The position numbers were made by a program, and so were the translations under genes. Below are positions 15,034 to 22,490 of a DNA stretch of 37,845 nt, piece by piece. Every line of letters starts with the position of its first letter. The first letter of the stretch is position 1. The notes beneath the pieces are model-generated. The model had not been told where the DNA came from. It searched no databases and saw nothing but the letters and a program-made list of their open reading frames with translations. The DNA is taken from NCBI GenBank assembly GCA_012727535.1, contig JAAYGU010000050.1, forward strand, positions 1 through 37,845, given 5' to 3'. Origin of the DNA: Bacillota bacterium (lineage in GTDB: Bacteria; Bacillota; UBA4882; UBA10575).

Positions 15034-15960
15034 ATGAAACCAATAAACTTTCTTCTGGGTCTTTTTCTGCTTTTATTAGGCACTGTTTTCTTCATGAACA
15101 GCATTGGCTACTGTTCATGGGCTTTGCTTCGCTTATCACCGCTCATCGGGCCGTTTTTACTCATCCTATTAGGTATCGGCCTTCTCTGGAAAGAAAGAAT
15201 CCCCAAGGGAATCGCCTTTGGGCTTGTTCTTCTCTTTGTCGGAGTTACTGTAGCTTTCTATTTAATAAACCCTCAGTTTAGTCCGGTCCAGAAGGCCGAA
15301 ACTCACTTGCTGGTCAACTTCGACGCTTACCCGGAACTATCCGCCGGCAAACTTAAGCTTAAATACGGAGCCGGGGAATTAACGCTTGGTGCAACCTCTG
15401 AACACTGGGTGGAAGGCCGGTTCAGAGGATTACCCGCCGTCCCCAACTTTACTGAAAAAAACCGGAAATTACACCTTAATATCAGGCCGAAAATTCACAT
15501 CGGGCGGCGTTCTCGCGCTGGTCAACAACGATCTGTCTGGAAACTTAATCTCTCTCCTCAATTACCTTGGGAGATCGAGCTTCAGACCGGCGCGATCAAA
15601 GGAAATCTGAATCTAACGGGAATTCCTCTCCACCAACTGAACCTAAAAATCGGTGCCAGTGCGATGGAGATCAGACTCGGCGGAAATGGTCAATATTCCT
15701 TGGTGCGAATCGACACAGGGGCTTCCGATCTACGTATTTTCGTCCCCGTAAGCGTCGGCTTAAGAGTGAAACTGGACGGGGCGCTCACCAAAACCAACTT
15801 GGAGGCTTCCGGACTCTTCTTCAGCAATCATCGCTTTGTTTCGGAAAATTACGAATCAGCCGCCGAACGGATCGACCTTGAGCTGAATCTCGCCGTCAGC
15901 AGATTGGAGATTATAAGAATCCCGGTTCCGGTTCATGGCGCTACTGGACCAGTAATCTAA
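15034..15960 (+). CDS. LiaF-like membrane protein with C-terminal toastrack-like domain
   Basis: The protein probably senses or responds to cell-envelope conditions, as LiaF-type proteins do; its exact job is unknown. I chose the ATG at 15034 because GGAGG (15022-15026) precedes it at eight bases; the frame is open further upstream but has no ribosome binding site and no plausible protein start. The 308-residue product begins with hydrophobic helices (about 5-22, 34-52, 58-78) like the LiaI/LiaF transmembrane region. After about residue 90 it is a soluble, repetitive beta-rich domain (KLKYGAGELTLG, IKGNLNLTG, MEIRLGGN, LRIFVPVSVGLRVKLDGAL), typical of the DUF4097/LiaF toastrack fold. No liaRS two-component genes are adjacent; it stands alone between divergent and convergent neighbours. 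Confidence 0.75.
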   Translation: MKPINFLLGLFLLLLGTVFFMNSIGYCSWALLRLSPLIGPFLLILLGIGLLWKERIPKGIAFGLVLLFVGVTVAFYLINPQFSPVQKAETHLLVNFDAYPELSAGKLKLKYGAGELTLGATSEHWVEGRFRGLPAVPNFTEKNRKLHLNIRPKIHIGRRSRAGQQRSVWKLNLSPQLPWEIELQTGAIKGNLNLTGIPLHQLNLKIGASAMEIRLGGNGQYSLVRIDTGASDLRIFVPVSVGLRVKLDGALTKTNLEASGLFFSNHRFVSENYESAAERIDLELNLAVSRLEIIRIPVPVHGATGPVI

Positions 15961-16032
15961 GAATCGTAAGCAATAGAAACGATTTGCCGGCCACGGTCTC
16001 CGAGAATATTACCTCGGACAAGGAAGCCAACT

Positions 16033-16067
16033 TTTTAAAAAGCCGTCGTTGATTGGTTTAAACGACG
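16033..16067 (-). terminator. Terminator of the ketopantoate reductase-like gene
   Basis: On the minus strand CGTCGTT (16067-16061) pairs with AACGACG (16050-16044) around a ten-base loop and is followed by GGCTTTTTAAAAAG. It lies 14 bases after the stop of the gene ending at 16081 and may serve both converging genes. Confidence 0.7.
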
Positions 16068-16080
16068 ACTTTCTCTTGGT

Positions 16081-17004
16081 TTAGTAACGATCCGGATAGG
16101 TTTTTTCCACAGTCCGAATCATCCGTAACAAACAGTCATTCACCGGTGTGGCCACCCCGTATTCCTTCCCTAAGGCCACTATCGTACCGGCAAAACTCTC
16201 CACTTCCGTTTTCCGTCCGGCCTCAACATCCTGCAACATTGAAGTCTTCCCCTCGGGAGAAAGCTTGGCAATCACCTGCCGGTAACCCCGGATATCATCT
16301 TCGGTCAGCCGAATCCCTTTTTTCTCTGCGATCCGGAGCACTTCACCGCAGGCCATCTCCATTAATTCTCGGGCCTCCCCGATTGTTTGGAAGACATGAT
16401 AAGGGGCTTTCAGCACCGCCGATACCTGGTTCAGCCCGACATTCAACATAAATTTCCACCAGAGTTCCCGCAGCATGTCTTCTGGAATCTGGTACGGGAT
16501 CCCGGTCCGGTCAAACAATCCTTTCACCGCTTGGACTTTTGGCGAATAGGTTAGATTCTGTTTTTCCCCAAAGACCACCTTCCCATAGGTCGTAAACCGG
16601 GTGGCCCGCCCTTCCCGCGTAGCATCAATCCCCACCACAAAGGCATAGAGTAACTTGTCCATGCCAAACTCCCGCTCCAGGATCTCCTCGCTGGTGATCC
16701 CGTTCAAGAGGGAAAGGATGATCGTCTCTTCGCCGATAAAGGGGCGCATCAGGCGGATCGCGGTGGATAAATGATGCTGTTTGACTGCCACAAGCATCAG
16801 GTCAACCGGTTCAGAGGCCATCTCCGGTGTTACCAGATTAAACTGGTACGTAGTCTGGTTCACCATCACCCCATGAGCACGATATTCCTCGTAACGTTCG
16901 GGATCAACAATTACTTTGACTAAGTCCGGATCAACGCTCTGCATTTTAGCCGCGTAAACACTCCCCACGGCACCCAGTCCAATCAGTCCAACTCTTTGAA
17001 TCAA
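16081..17004 (-). CDS. 2-dehydropantoate 2-reductase family protein
   Basis: The enzyme should reduce ketopantoate (or a related 2-keto acid) with NADPH; in the pathway to coenzyme A this gives pantoate. The 307-residue protein has the N-terminal Rossmann motif GLGAVGS (9-15), the LMLVAVKQHH block near 69-78, the catalytic Lys184 in ELWWKFMLNVGLNQVSA, and a C-terminal helical domain with TEVESFAG. Length and motifs fit PanE/ApbA. No panB, panC or panD gene is near, and the family includes paralogues of unknown substrate, so I withhold the gene symbol. The start is a TTG at 17004, with AAAGGAG about 13 bases upstream and a closer AAGG. It is probably co-transcribed with the TIM-barrel gene upstream. 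Confidence 0.88.
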   Translation of the reverse strand: MIQRVGLIGLGAVGSVYAAKMQSVDPDLVKVIVDPERYEEYRAHGVMVNQTTYQFNLVTPEMASEPVDLMLVAVKQHHLSTAIRLMRPFIGEETIILSLLNGITSEEILEREFGMDKLLYAFVVGIDATREGRATRFTTYGKVVFGEKQNLTYSPKVQAVKGLFDRTGIPYQIPEDMLRELWWKFMLNVGLNQVSAVLKAPYHVFQTIGEARELMEMACGEVLRIAEKKGIRLTEDDIRGYRQVIAKLSPEGKTSMLQDVEAGRKTEVESFAGTIVALGKEYGVATPVNDCLLRMIRTVEKTYPDRY

Positions 17005-17073
17005 TACCTTAAACAGACTCCTTTCTTAAACCTCTAACAAGCTCCTGGTTGTATTTTTTACTAGCGCATTGGT

Positions 17074-17901
17074 TTAACCAACCATTGATAGCGCTGGCCC
17101 GAGAAATCCCATAGATATTTTCAAGTCGCTTAGAAAGTCATATTTGATCTTACCTTCAATCGCCACGGCTCCTTTATAACCCAAATCGACCAAAAATTTA
17201 AAGATCGACAAGAAATCTAGCCCGCCCAACCCTGGAAAAAATCTATTATTGTCGGAAATATGTAGTGATTCATAGAATTCCTGGTATTTAAGGAGAGTTC
17301 CAAAGCTGCTTCGTTCTTCAATATTCATATGAAAGGTGTCAGGCAAAACCTTAAGATAAGGGTTGTTATAATCTTTGATCAGGCTTACGGCTTCCTCAAC
17401 CGTATTGGCAACAGCCGACTCATAATGATTAGTCGCCTCAATTAAGATGGGTACTTTATATTTTAAGGCATCCTGACCCAATTCACCGATCGATTCCTGA
17501 AAGAGTCTTTGGGCTTTTTCCTTGTCACCGCCGACCGCTCCTTTCACAAAGCCAAAGATCACCCCAGCTTCACATTCTGCGGCATATTCTATAATCTGTC
17601 GACAAGTCTGAACAGCCTTTAACCTTACCCTGCGCTCCTCATGCGCGAGAGTTAGATTATGTTTTTTTGCTAAGCCGCCTGTAGCAAACATGGTCATTTG
17701 CAGCCCAAAATTCCCGAGATATCTTTTTAAATCGACGGGATCGGTCTGAAGATCGGTAATATTTAACTCGACACCGGAAAATCCGTACTTTTGGAGGAGC
17801 TGAAACTTTTCCACCATCGACTGAGCATAAATATTATCTACCGGTGGAAGCTGAATGGAAAGCGGAAAAATATACCTTGATTCGTTCATCCTTACGTTCA
17901 T
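17074..17901 (-). CDS. Sugar phosphate isomerase/epimerase-like TIM-barrel protein
   Basis: It belongs to the xylose isomerase-like TIM-barrel (AP endonuclease 2) superfamily, whose members isomerise or epimerise sugars and hydroxy acids with a divalent metal. With the ATG at 17901 (AAAGGA about 11 bases upstream) the protein has 275 residues. Probable metal ligands are Glu155 (ILIEATNHYE), Asp188 (LPDTFHMN), His214 (LHISDNNR) and Glu249 (VAIEGK), in the usual order. The ISDNNRFFPGLGGLDF stretch resembles the part of the family that acts on keto-sugars or hydroxypyruvate, but the substrate is unknown. The next gene downstream, a reductase of 2-keto acids, may act in the same pathway; this is inference from a 69-base gap. 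Confidence 0.85.
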   Translation of the reverse strand: MNVRMNESRYIFPLSIQLPPVDNIYAQSMVEKFQLLQKYGFSGVELNITDLQTDPVDLKRYLGNFGLQMTMFATGGLAKKHNLTLAHEERRVRLKAVQTCRQIIEYAAECEAGVIFGFVKGAVGGDKEKAQRLFQESIGELGQDALKYKVPILIEATNHYESAVANTVEEAVSLIKDYNNPYLKVLPDTFHMNIEERSSFGTLLKYQEFYESLHISDNNRFFPGLGGLDFLSIFKFLVDLGYKGAVAIEGKIKYDFLSDLKISMGFLGPALSMVG

Positions 17902-18137
17902 CTTTGCATCGATCCTTTCTGTTTCCCAAAAACATCTTTTGCCCAATATTAGCTACTGACCGGTACTTTTCCTGAGATTAAAAAGATGCTAAAAATCCAG
18001 TGGAGACTTCCTTTTTTCAGAAGCTATGGTAATATTAAGTTTAATTATCACTTAAATTCTTTCCAGAGCAAAAGCATCTCACCAAGAATGAACAATTATA
18101 CTGAATCAGCAACAAAACTAGATAGGAAGTGTCTTTC

Positions 18138-19031
18138 TTGAAGATCCGCCCTTATGCGGCTGCTGCCCTCTCTTCGTTCATCTTCGGCTTTTCTTTTATG
18201 TTCACCAAAGGCGCTCTTAACTTTGTCACCCCCAATCAGTTACTGGCCTTCCGCTTTACCATAGCGGCTCTGGTGATGACCCTCTTACGGGCGCTCCGCC
18301 TTATTAAAATTGAGTTACGGGGCCGGGCAATCAAGGGCGTTCTACTCTTAGCTTTGGTCCAACCGGTTCTTTATTTTTGTTGTGAAACAACCGGGGTCAA
18401 CCTGACCACTTCCTCAGAAGCCGGGCTGATGATCGCCCTGATCCCGGTCTTTGTTACGGTCCTGGCGGCCTTGACGCTCAAAGAAATACCCACCCCTCAC
18501 CAACTGTTTTTTATCTTTCTGTCCGTGGCTGGGGTCGTCTTGATCGTCAGTGGCGGAGAGGGCATCGAGGGTTCCGGACATACTTTTGGCCTCCTGGCGC
18601 TCTTGGGGGCGGTCCTGGCGGCAGCGGTCTATGATATTCTTTCCCGGTGGCTCTCCACCCAATTCCGCCCGGTCGAGATCACCTTTGTCATGATGTGGTT
18701 CGGCGCCCTTTTCTTCGACGCCGCTGTTCTAATCGAACTTTGGCAGAAAGGGGAGCCTCTCCATCTCCTGGCCTTATTACAAGTGAAAGAGGTCTGGTCG
18801 GCCCTCTTATACCTAGGGATCTTCTCCTCAATTATCGCCTTCTTCTGTACAAACTACGCTCTCTCACAGATCGAGGCCTCCCGGGCGGCGGTCTTTGCCA
18901 ATCTCTCCACCATCATCTCCGTCGTGGCCGGCATCACTTTCCTGGGTGAGCCTTTCTATTCGTACCATTTAGCCGGCGGTGGGCTAATTCTTTTGGGAGT
19001 CTGGGGAACCAACCGGTTCGGCCGCGGCTAA
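18138..19031 (+). CDS. EamA/DMT-family transporter
   Basis: This inner-membrane exporter belongs to the drug/metabolite transporter superfamily, and the substrate is unknown. With a TTG start at 18138, eight bases after AGGAAG, the protein has 297 residues; a GTG three codons earlier overlaps that ribosome binding site and is less likely. About ten hydrophobic helices form two EamA repeats. The first carries FIFGFSFMFTKGAL and ends near the cytoplasmic RALRLIKIELRGR loop. The second carries AAVYDILSRWLS and ends with FLGEPFYSYHLAGGGLILLGVW, a typical EamA close. It stands alone, convergent with the DUF2161 gene. Confidence 0.9.
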   Translation: MKIRPYAAAALSSFIFGFSFMFTKGALNFVTPNQLLAFRFTIAALVMTLLRALRLIKIELRGRAIKGVLLLALVQPVLYFCCETTGVNLTTSSEAGLMIALIPVFVTVLAALTLKEIPTPHQLFFIFLSVAGVVLIVSGGEGIEGSGHTFGLLALLGAVLAAAVYDILSRWLSTQFRPVEITFVMMWFGALFFDAAVLIELWQKGEPLHLLALLQVKEVWSALLYLGIFSSIIAFFCTNYALSQIEASRAAVFANLSTIISVVAGITFLGEPFYSYHLAGGGLILLGVWGTNRFGRG

Positions 19032-19104
19032 GGCGAGAACATCCAAAACTCAAATTACTCCTCTGAAAGACTCCATTTCAAGCCCTGGCCTTTATCCCTC
19101 ATTT

Positions 19105-19842
19105 TCATTCCCCGGTCCCCTTTTCCTCTAATAAGCCGTAGTAGTAAGCAACCAGTTCCGGAAATTCCTTTAGTTCCTGCTCGCCCAGTTGGCTAAGTTG
19201 ATAGATGCCACGTTCCACCCGTTCAAACCAACCATAGTAGTTATTGTATAAGATCGAAAAGGTCTTTTTGCCGGTACCCAAGGCTCTTAACTTCTTGGGC
19301 GCCAGCGGCCCGTACTTCTGCAGGCAACAGGCAATCTGAATCGCCTGCTCTTTATAAGCGGTCATCAGTTTTTTACCCGTACTTCCGCCTAAGTTATAAT
19401 TGGCGTGACGCCCTTCAATCTCCATTTTTAGGCTACTTAATTGGCGCCGGCCCGCCTGCCGATTTTTTTGTCGATCAAAGGGCGCCGGAAAGATAGGAAT
19501 CTCAACCCGGGGACTGACCGCCTGAAAAGAAACCGTAATTAAGCCGAGTTCTAACCGCCTCACCAGCAGGCAGAGTTCTTTCCACCTCCGGGATGACGGG
19601 CTGTCATCCGGTCGGGGAATGGCAATATAAACCTCACTGGTCAACCGTTGCCGTTTCACGGCTTGGATCAACAAATCAAGGTTTATCCTGCGTTTTAACT
19701 CCACAATGATTAATTCATCATCTTTCGAGGCGGTTAAATCGCAACCCTTTACTTCCCCGTGTACTTCATAGCCAAGCTGCGTGAAAAAGTCGTGGATGGG
19801 TTGGTATAAATCCGTCTCCAATATGTTTACCGCTGCTTTCAC
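19105..19842 (-). CDS. DUF2161-family PD-(D/E)XK nuclease-like protein
   Basis: The protein belongs to a family annotated as DUF2161, thought to have a PD-(D/E)XK phosphodiesterase fold; its role is unknown. In the 245-residue product the N-terminal part shows the typical core: Asp35 in CDLTAS, then IIVELKRR with Glu48 and Lys50. The C-terminal part, from about residue 170, looks like a winged-helix DNA-binding domain (YGPLAPKKLRALGTG, then YNNYYGWFERVERGIYQLS). The start is a GTG preceded by GGAAGG at a tight spacing of three bases, so initiation may be weak. It follows the UPF0173 gene on the same strand across a structured 76-base gap. Confidence 0.8.
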   Translation of the reverse strand: MKAAVNILETDLYQPIHDFFTQLGYEVHGEVKGCDLTASKDDELIIVELKRRINLDLLIQAVKRQRLTSEVYIAIPRPDDSPSSRRWKELCLLVRRLELGLITVSFQAVSPRVEIPIFPAPFDRQKNRQAGRRQLSSLKMEIEGRHANYNLGGSTGKKLMTAYKEQAIQIACCLQKYGPLAPKKLRALGTGKKTFSILYNNYYGWFERVERGIYQLSQLGEQELKEFPELVAYYYGLLEEKGTGE

Positions 19843-19856
19843 ACCCCTTCCGCTGC

Positions 19857-19916
19857 AATGGTCTTGTCCGTCTTAACCTTGTTGGCACCTCGTCAGGTCA
19901 AGACGGCATCGCCATT
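19857..19916. repeat. Structured inverted repeat between two genes
   Basis: AATGG (19857-19861) faces CCATT (19912-19916) on the outside. Within, CCGTCTT-A-ACCT (19868-19879) faces AGGT-C-AAGACGG (19895-19906), an 11-pair stem with one mismatch and a 15-base loop. It fills nearly the whole gap between the UPF0173 and DUF2161 genes. No T run follows in either direction, so it does not look like an ordinary terminator. Confidence 0.6.
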
Positions 19917-19918
19917 CG

Positions 19919-20551
19919 TTACTCCTGTTCTTTAATCTCAACCCGTACTTTTCTGCTGAGCAACTCCTTAAACCGGTTAGCGTCGTCCACCGTACCAACC
20001 ACTCCGCTCCCATAATGCATTGGGATCGCTACCTCTGCTTTCAGATCCTGGGCCGCTGTGGCGGCCTCTTCTGCCGTCATCACGTATGTTCCTGAGACCG
20101 GAAGCAAAGCTACATCGGTCTTAATGCTCTGCATTTCGGGAATCCGGTCGGTATCACCGGCAAAATAGATCCTCTGCCCGGCGGCAGTGAGCACATATCC
20201 AACCCAGTTTTTCTCCTTGGGATGAAACGTCTTGTTGGTATTATAAGCCGGGACAACTTCAATCGTAATACCCTGCACCGTGATGGTCTCACCCGGCCGG
20301 ACCGCCTTGGTCTCCCCCTCCAGACCATCCACGCAGTCCGGTGGTCCAACCACTACAGTCTTAGCCCCTCTGATCTTCATAATGTCTTCCGGGGAAAAAT
20401 GATCATAGTGTTCGTGGGAGACGAGGATCAGATCAGCCGTCTCCCCTTGGTTAATCTGAAAAGGATCAAGGTAAATAACCTGGTCTTGGTCGCCGATTAT
20501 CTTAAAAGCGGCATGCCCCAGCCAGTGAATCCGCGATAAAACCTTTTCCAT
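19919..20551 (-). CDS. UPF0173 metallo-beta-lactamase-fold hydrolase
   Basis: This metal-dependent hydrolase of the metallo-beta-lactamase fold belongs to the UPF0173 (YtkL-like) group; the natural substrate is unknown. I chose the ATG at 20551 because GGAGG lies eight bases upstream and the protein then starts MEKVLSRIHWLGHAAFKI, as family members do; a longer frame has no ribosome binding site. In the 210-residue product the metal ligands are His46, His48, Asp50 and His51 of SHEHYDHF, Asp133 in FAGDTDR and His179 in IPMHYG. Length and motifs are complete. It may be co-transcribed with the DUF2161 gene. Confidence 0.92.
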   Translation of the reverse strand: MEKVLSRIHWLGHAAFKIIGDQDQVIYLDPFQINQGETADLILVSHEHYDHFSPEDIMKIRGAKTVVVGPPDCVDGLEGETKAVRPGETITVQGITIEVVPAYNTNKTFHPKEKNWVGYVLTAAGQRIYFAGDTDRIPEMQSIKTDVALLPVSGTYVMTAEEAATAAQDLKAEVAIPMHYGSGVVGTVDDANRFKELLSRKVRVEIKEQE

Positions 20552-20722
20552 CCTTAACACCTCCGCTTTGCTCCGCATGGTTTTTTTATATTGTACCATA
20601 ATATACCTTACCCTACCTCCCTCCGGCTCTCCCTGTTAACCTACCCAGCTCGTCGGCGGTCCTCCGGAGAAAACAATGCGCAGAAGAATGATAGCAAAGG
20701 GATGTTTCCGCCGTTTGCTCCT

Positions 20723-21349
20723 TTATTTTAATTTCCGGCAGCAGATTACCCGATGTCCATGACTACTGGGATCATCAAGCTCATTAAAGAGCACCCGGCA
20801 GTTATTCTCCGCGAGAAGCTGTAAGTAATGCTCAACCGATAATGAACTATAGTAAAACTCGACCCCGTGCATCGTTGAGCGTAATTCACCAGCTCCGCCG
20901 CCAGCGGTGAATAAAAAAACACCATCCTTCGCTAGCCAAGCAGTTATTTTCCTGATCGTACTGGCCTGTTTGTCCAGGGGAAGATGGAAAAGGGAATCCC
21001 AGGCCAAAATGGCATCAAATTGCCGCTCGATTTCACAGCGGCTGACATCCGCTCGTAGAAAGAGGGCACCGGGTACATTTTTACGAGCTTTATTAATCAT
21101 TTCCCTTGAAATATCTAAACCATACACCTTCGCACCGGAAGCAACCAACTGTTTGGTATGGGGTAGTCCAGGGCCGCAGCCCAATTCGAGGATCGTCTGT
21201 CGACGTACATATCTCCCCTTGGCCGGCAACAACGACAGAAAGCGTTCGATATATTGTGTACCATAGGTCTGTGTTCTGGTTTTTTCATAGTAATCAGCGA
21301 TTTGGTCATACCGCTGCCCGATTTCTTCTGGTGAGAGACGCAACGTCAA
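20723..21349 (-). CDS. Class I SAM-dependent methyltransferase
   Basis: This is a small-molecule or macromolecule methyltransferase of the class I Rossmann type; the target is unknown. The 208-residue protein shows motif I ILELGCGPG at 53-61, an acidic end of strand two in VYGLDISREM near 75-84, and FDAILAWDSLFHLP as motif IV near 111-124. It matches the UbiE/methyltransf_11-like group in length. The start is a TTG (21349), with another TTG two codons later; neither has a strong ribosome binding site, so it may depend on translation from the amidohydrolase gene 36 bases upstream on the same strand. Confidence 0.88.
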   Translation of the reverse strand: MTLRLSPEEIGQRYDQIADYYEKTRTQTYGTQYIERFLSLLPAKGRYVRRQTILELGCGPGLPHTKQLVASGAKVYGLDISREMINKARKNVPGALFLRADVSRCEIERQFDAILAWDSLFHLPLDKQASTIRKITAWLAKDGVFLFTAGGGAGELRSTMHGVEFYYSSLSVEHYLQLLAENNCRVLFNELDDPSSHGHRVICCRKLK

Positions 21350-21385
21350 TGCTAAAACCCCCGTCCGATAATATCTTTTTCCCCT

Positions 21386-22177
21386 CTAGAGCCGGAGTAA
21401 GCGTTGGGCGTTTCCCCCTAGAATCAGCTGTTTTTCTTCCTCCATTAGCCGTAGAGATTTTAGCTTCGCGATCTCTGCTTGTGGGTCACTCCAGGGTGCA
21501 TCACTCCCAAACAAGATCTTCTCCACCCCGTGGTCCCGGATCATTTTTCCCATCCGCTCGACACCAAGTTCTCCAAAAGAATAGGCCGTATCAAAATAAA
21601 GCTCCGTGCCGACCAGATCTTCCTCGACCGCTTCCCAACACCGAAATCCTCCCATATGGGCGGCAATGATGGTTGCTCCCGGAAACATGGTAAGTAACCT
21701 CTTTAACTGCCGGGGATGACCGAGGCTGCTGTCGGGATACCACAGGTCGACACCAGTATGGAACAAGGCCATTAATCCAGCTGTAAAGATCGCTTCATAA
21801 AGTGGAAACATCTTCGGGTCTTCGATATAAAAATCTTGATAGTTCGGATGAAATTTCACCCCTTTTATTCCTGCTTCCACCAACCATTTAAGCTCATCCC
21901 GCCACTGTGGATAATCAGGATGAAGTGTACCAAAACTAATGACCCGCTCTTCCTGCGCACTAACAGCCCACCGGTTCACTCCTACCGTTTGCTCAGGTTT
22001 GGTCGCAATCGGTTGCAAAACTGCCAGGTCAATTCCGGCTCTATCCATTACGGTCCTTAACTGATTGACCGTACCATCAAAATAAGGCGCCGTACCGGCA
22101 CGCTGCGCTAAAATGGATAACGCCCGCGGAGCCAATTCCCCCGGAAAACAATGGACGTGAAGGTCAATAATCATCAT
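21386..22177 (-). CDS. Amidohydrolase-family (COG2159-like) metal-dependent hydrolase/decarboxylase
   Basis: It belongs to the amidohydrolase-2 group of TIM-barrel enzymes, many of which are decarboxylases or lactone hydrolases; the substrate is unknown. In the 263-residue protein the metal and active-site residues are visible: His7 and His9 in DLHVHC, His110 in GVKFHPNYQDF, His140 in ALFHTG, His174 in IIAAHMGG and Asp226 in ILFGSDAPW. The start ATG is one of two adjacent ATGs behind GGGGTG. The gene probably leads a two-gene unit with the methyltransferase downstream. Confidence 0.88.
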   Translation of the reverse strand: MMIIDLHVHCFPGELAPRALSILAQRAGTAPYFDGTVNQLRTVMDRAGIDLAVLQPIATKPEQTVGVNRWAVSAQEERVISFGTLHPDYPQWRDELKWLVEAGIKGVKFHPNYQDFYIEDPKMFPLYEAIFTAGLMALFHTGVDLWYPDSSLGHPRQLKRLLTMFPGATIIAAHMGGFRCWEAVEEDLVGTELYFDTAYSFGELGVERMGKMIRDHGVEKILFGSDAPWSDPQAEIAKLKSLRLMEEEKQLILGGNAQRLLRL

Positions 22178-22399
22178 CTACACCCCATTTTAGTTTAGAC
22201 TTACCAATCCCTGCTTTTCCCCTGCTTAGCCAGCCACCATGATGAATAATTCGTTTTAACTTCTACAATTTTGCCCGTTTTTCCTCTTCGTTCTCCAGCT
22301 AACGGCCTTTTAACGTAAGAGACTTCCCCTCTTCAGCCACCGGCCATTACTCCCGAGCCGCACAAGTCAAAGCGTAAAAAAATTTAGGCATGACACACA
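22178..22399. other. Intergenic region between kinase terminator and amidohydrolase
   Basis: About 220 bases separate the end of the sensor kinase transcript from the amidohydrolase gene on the same strand. A TTGACT on the minus strand near 22373 could be a -35 box, but the spacing to any -10-like sequence is poor. I see no gene, known RNA or repeat here. Confidence 0.4.
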
Positions 22400-22431
22400 T
22401 AAAAAAAGGAATGGCCAAATAGGCAATTCCT
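22400..22431 (-). terminator. Terminator of the sensor kinase operon
   Basis: On the minus strand AGGAAT-T-GCC (22431-22422) pairs with GGC-C-ATTCCT (22416-22407), with one mismatch and a short loop, and is followed by seven Ts (22407-22401). It lies 60 bases after the kinase stop codon. Confidence 0.85.
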
Positions 22432-22490
22432 GAATTAAAGTTAACTTTAACCACACAATTCAAATCGCTTTAGGTCAATCGACAATACCT

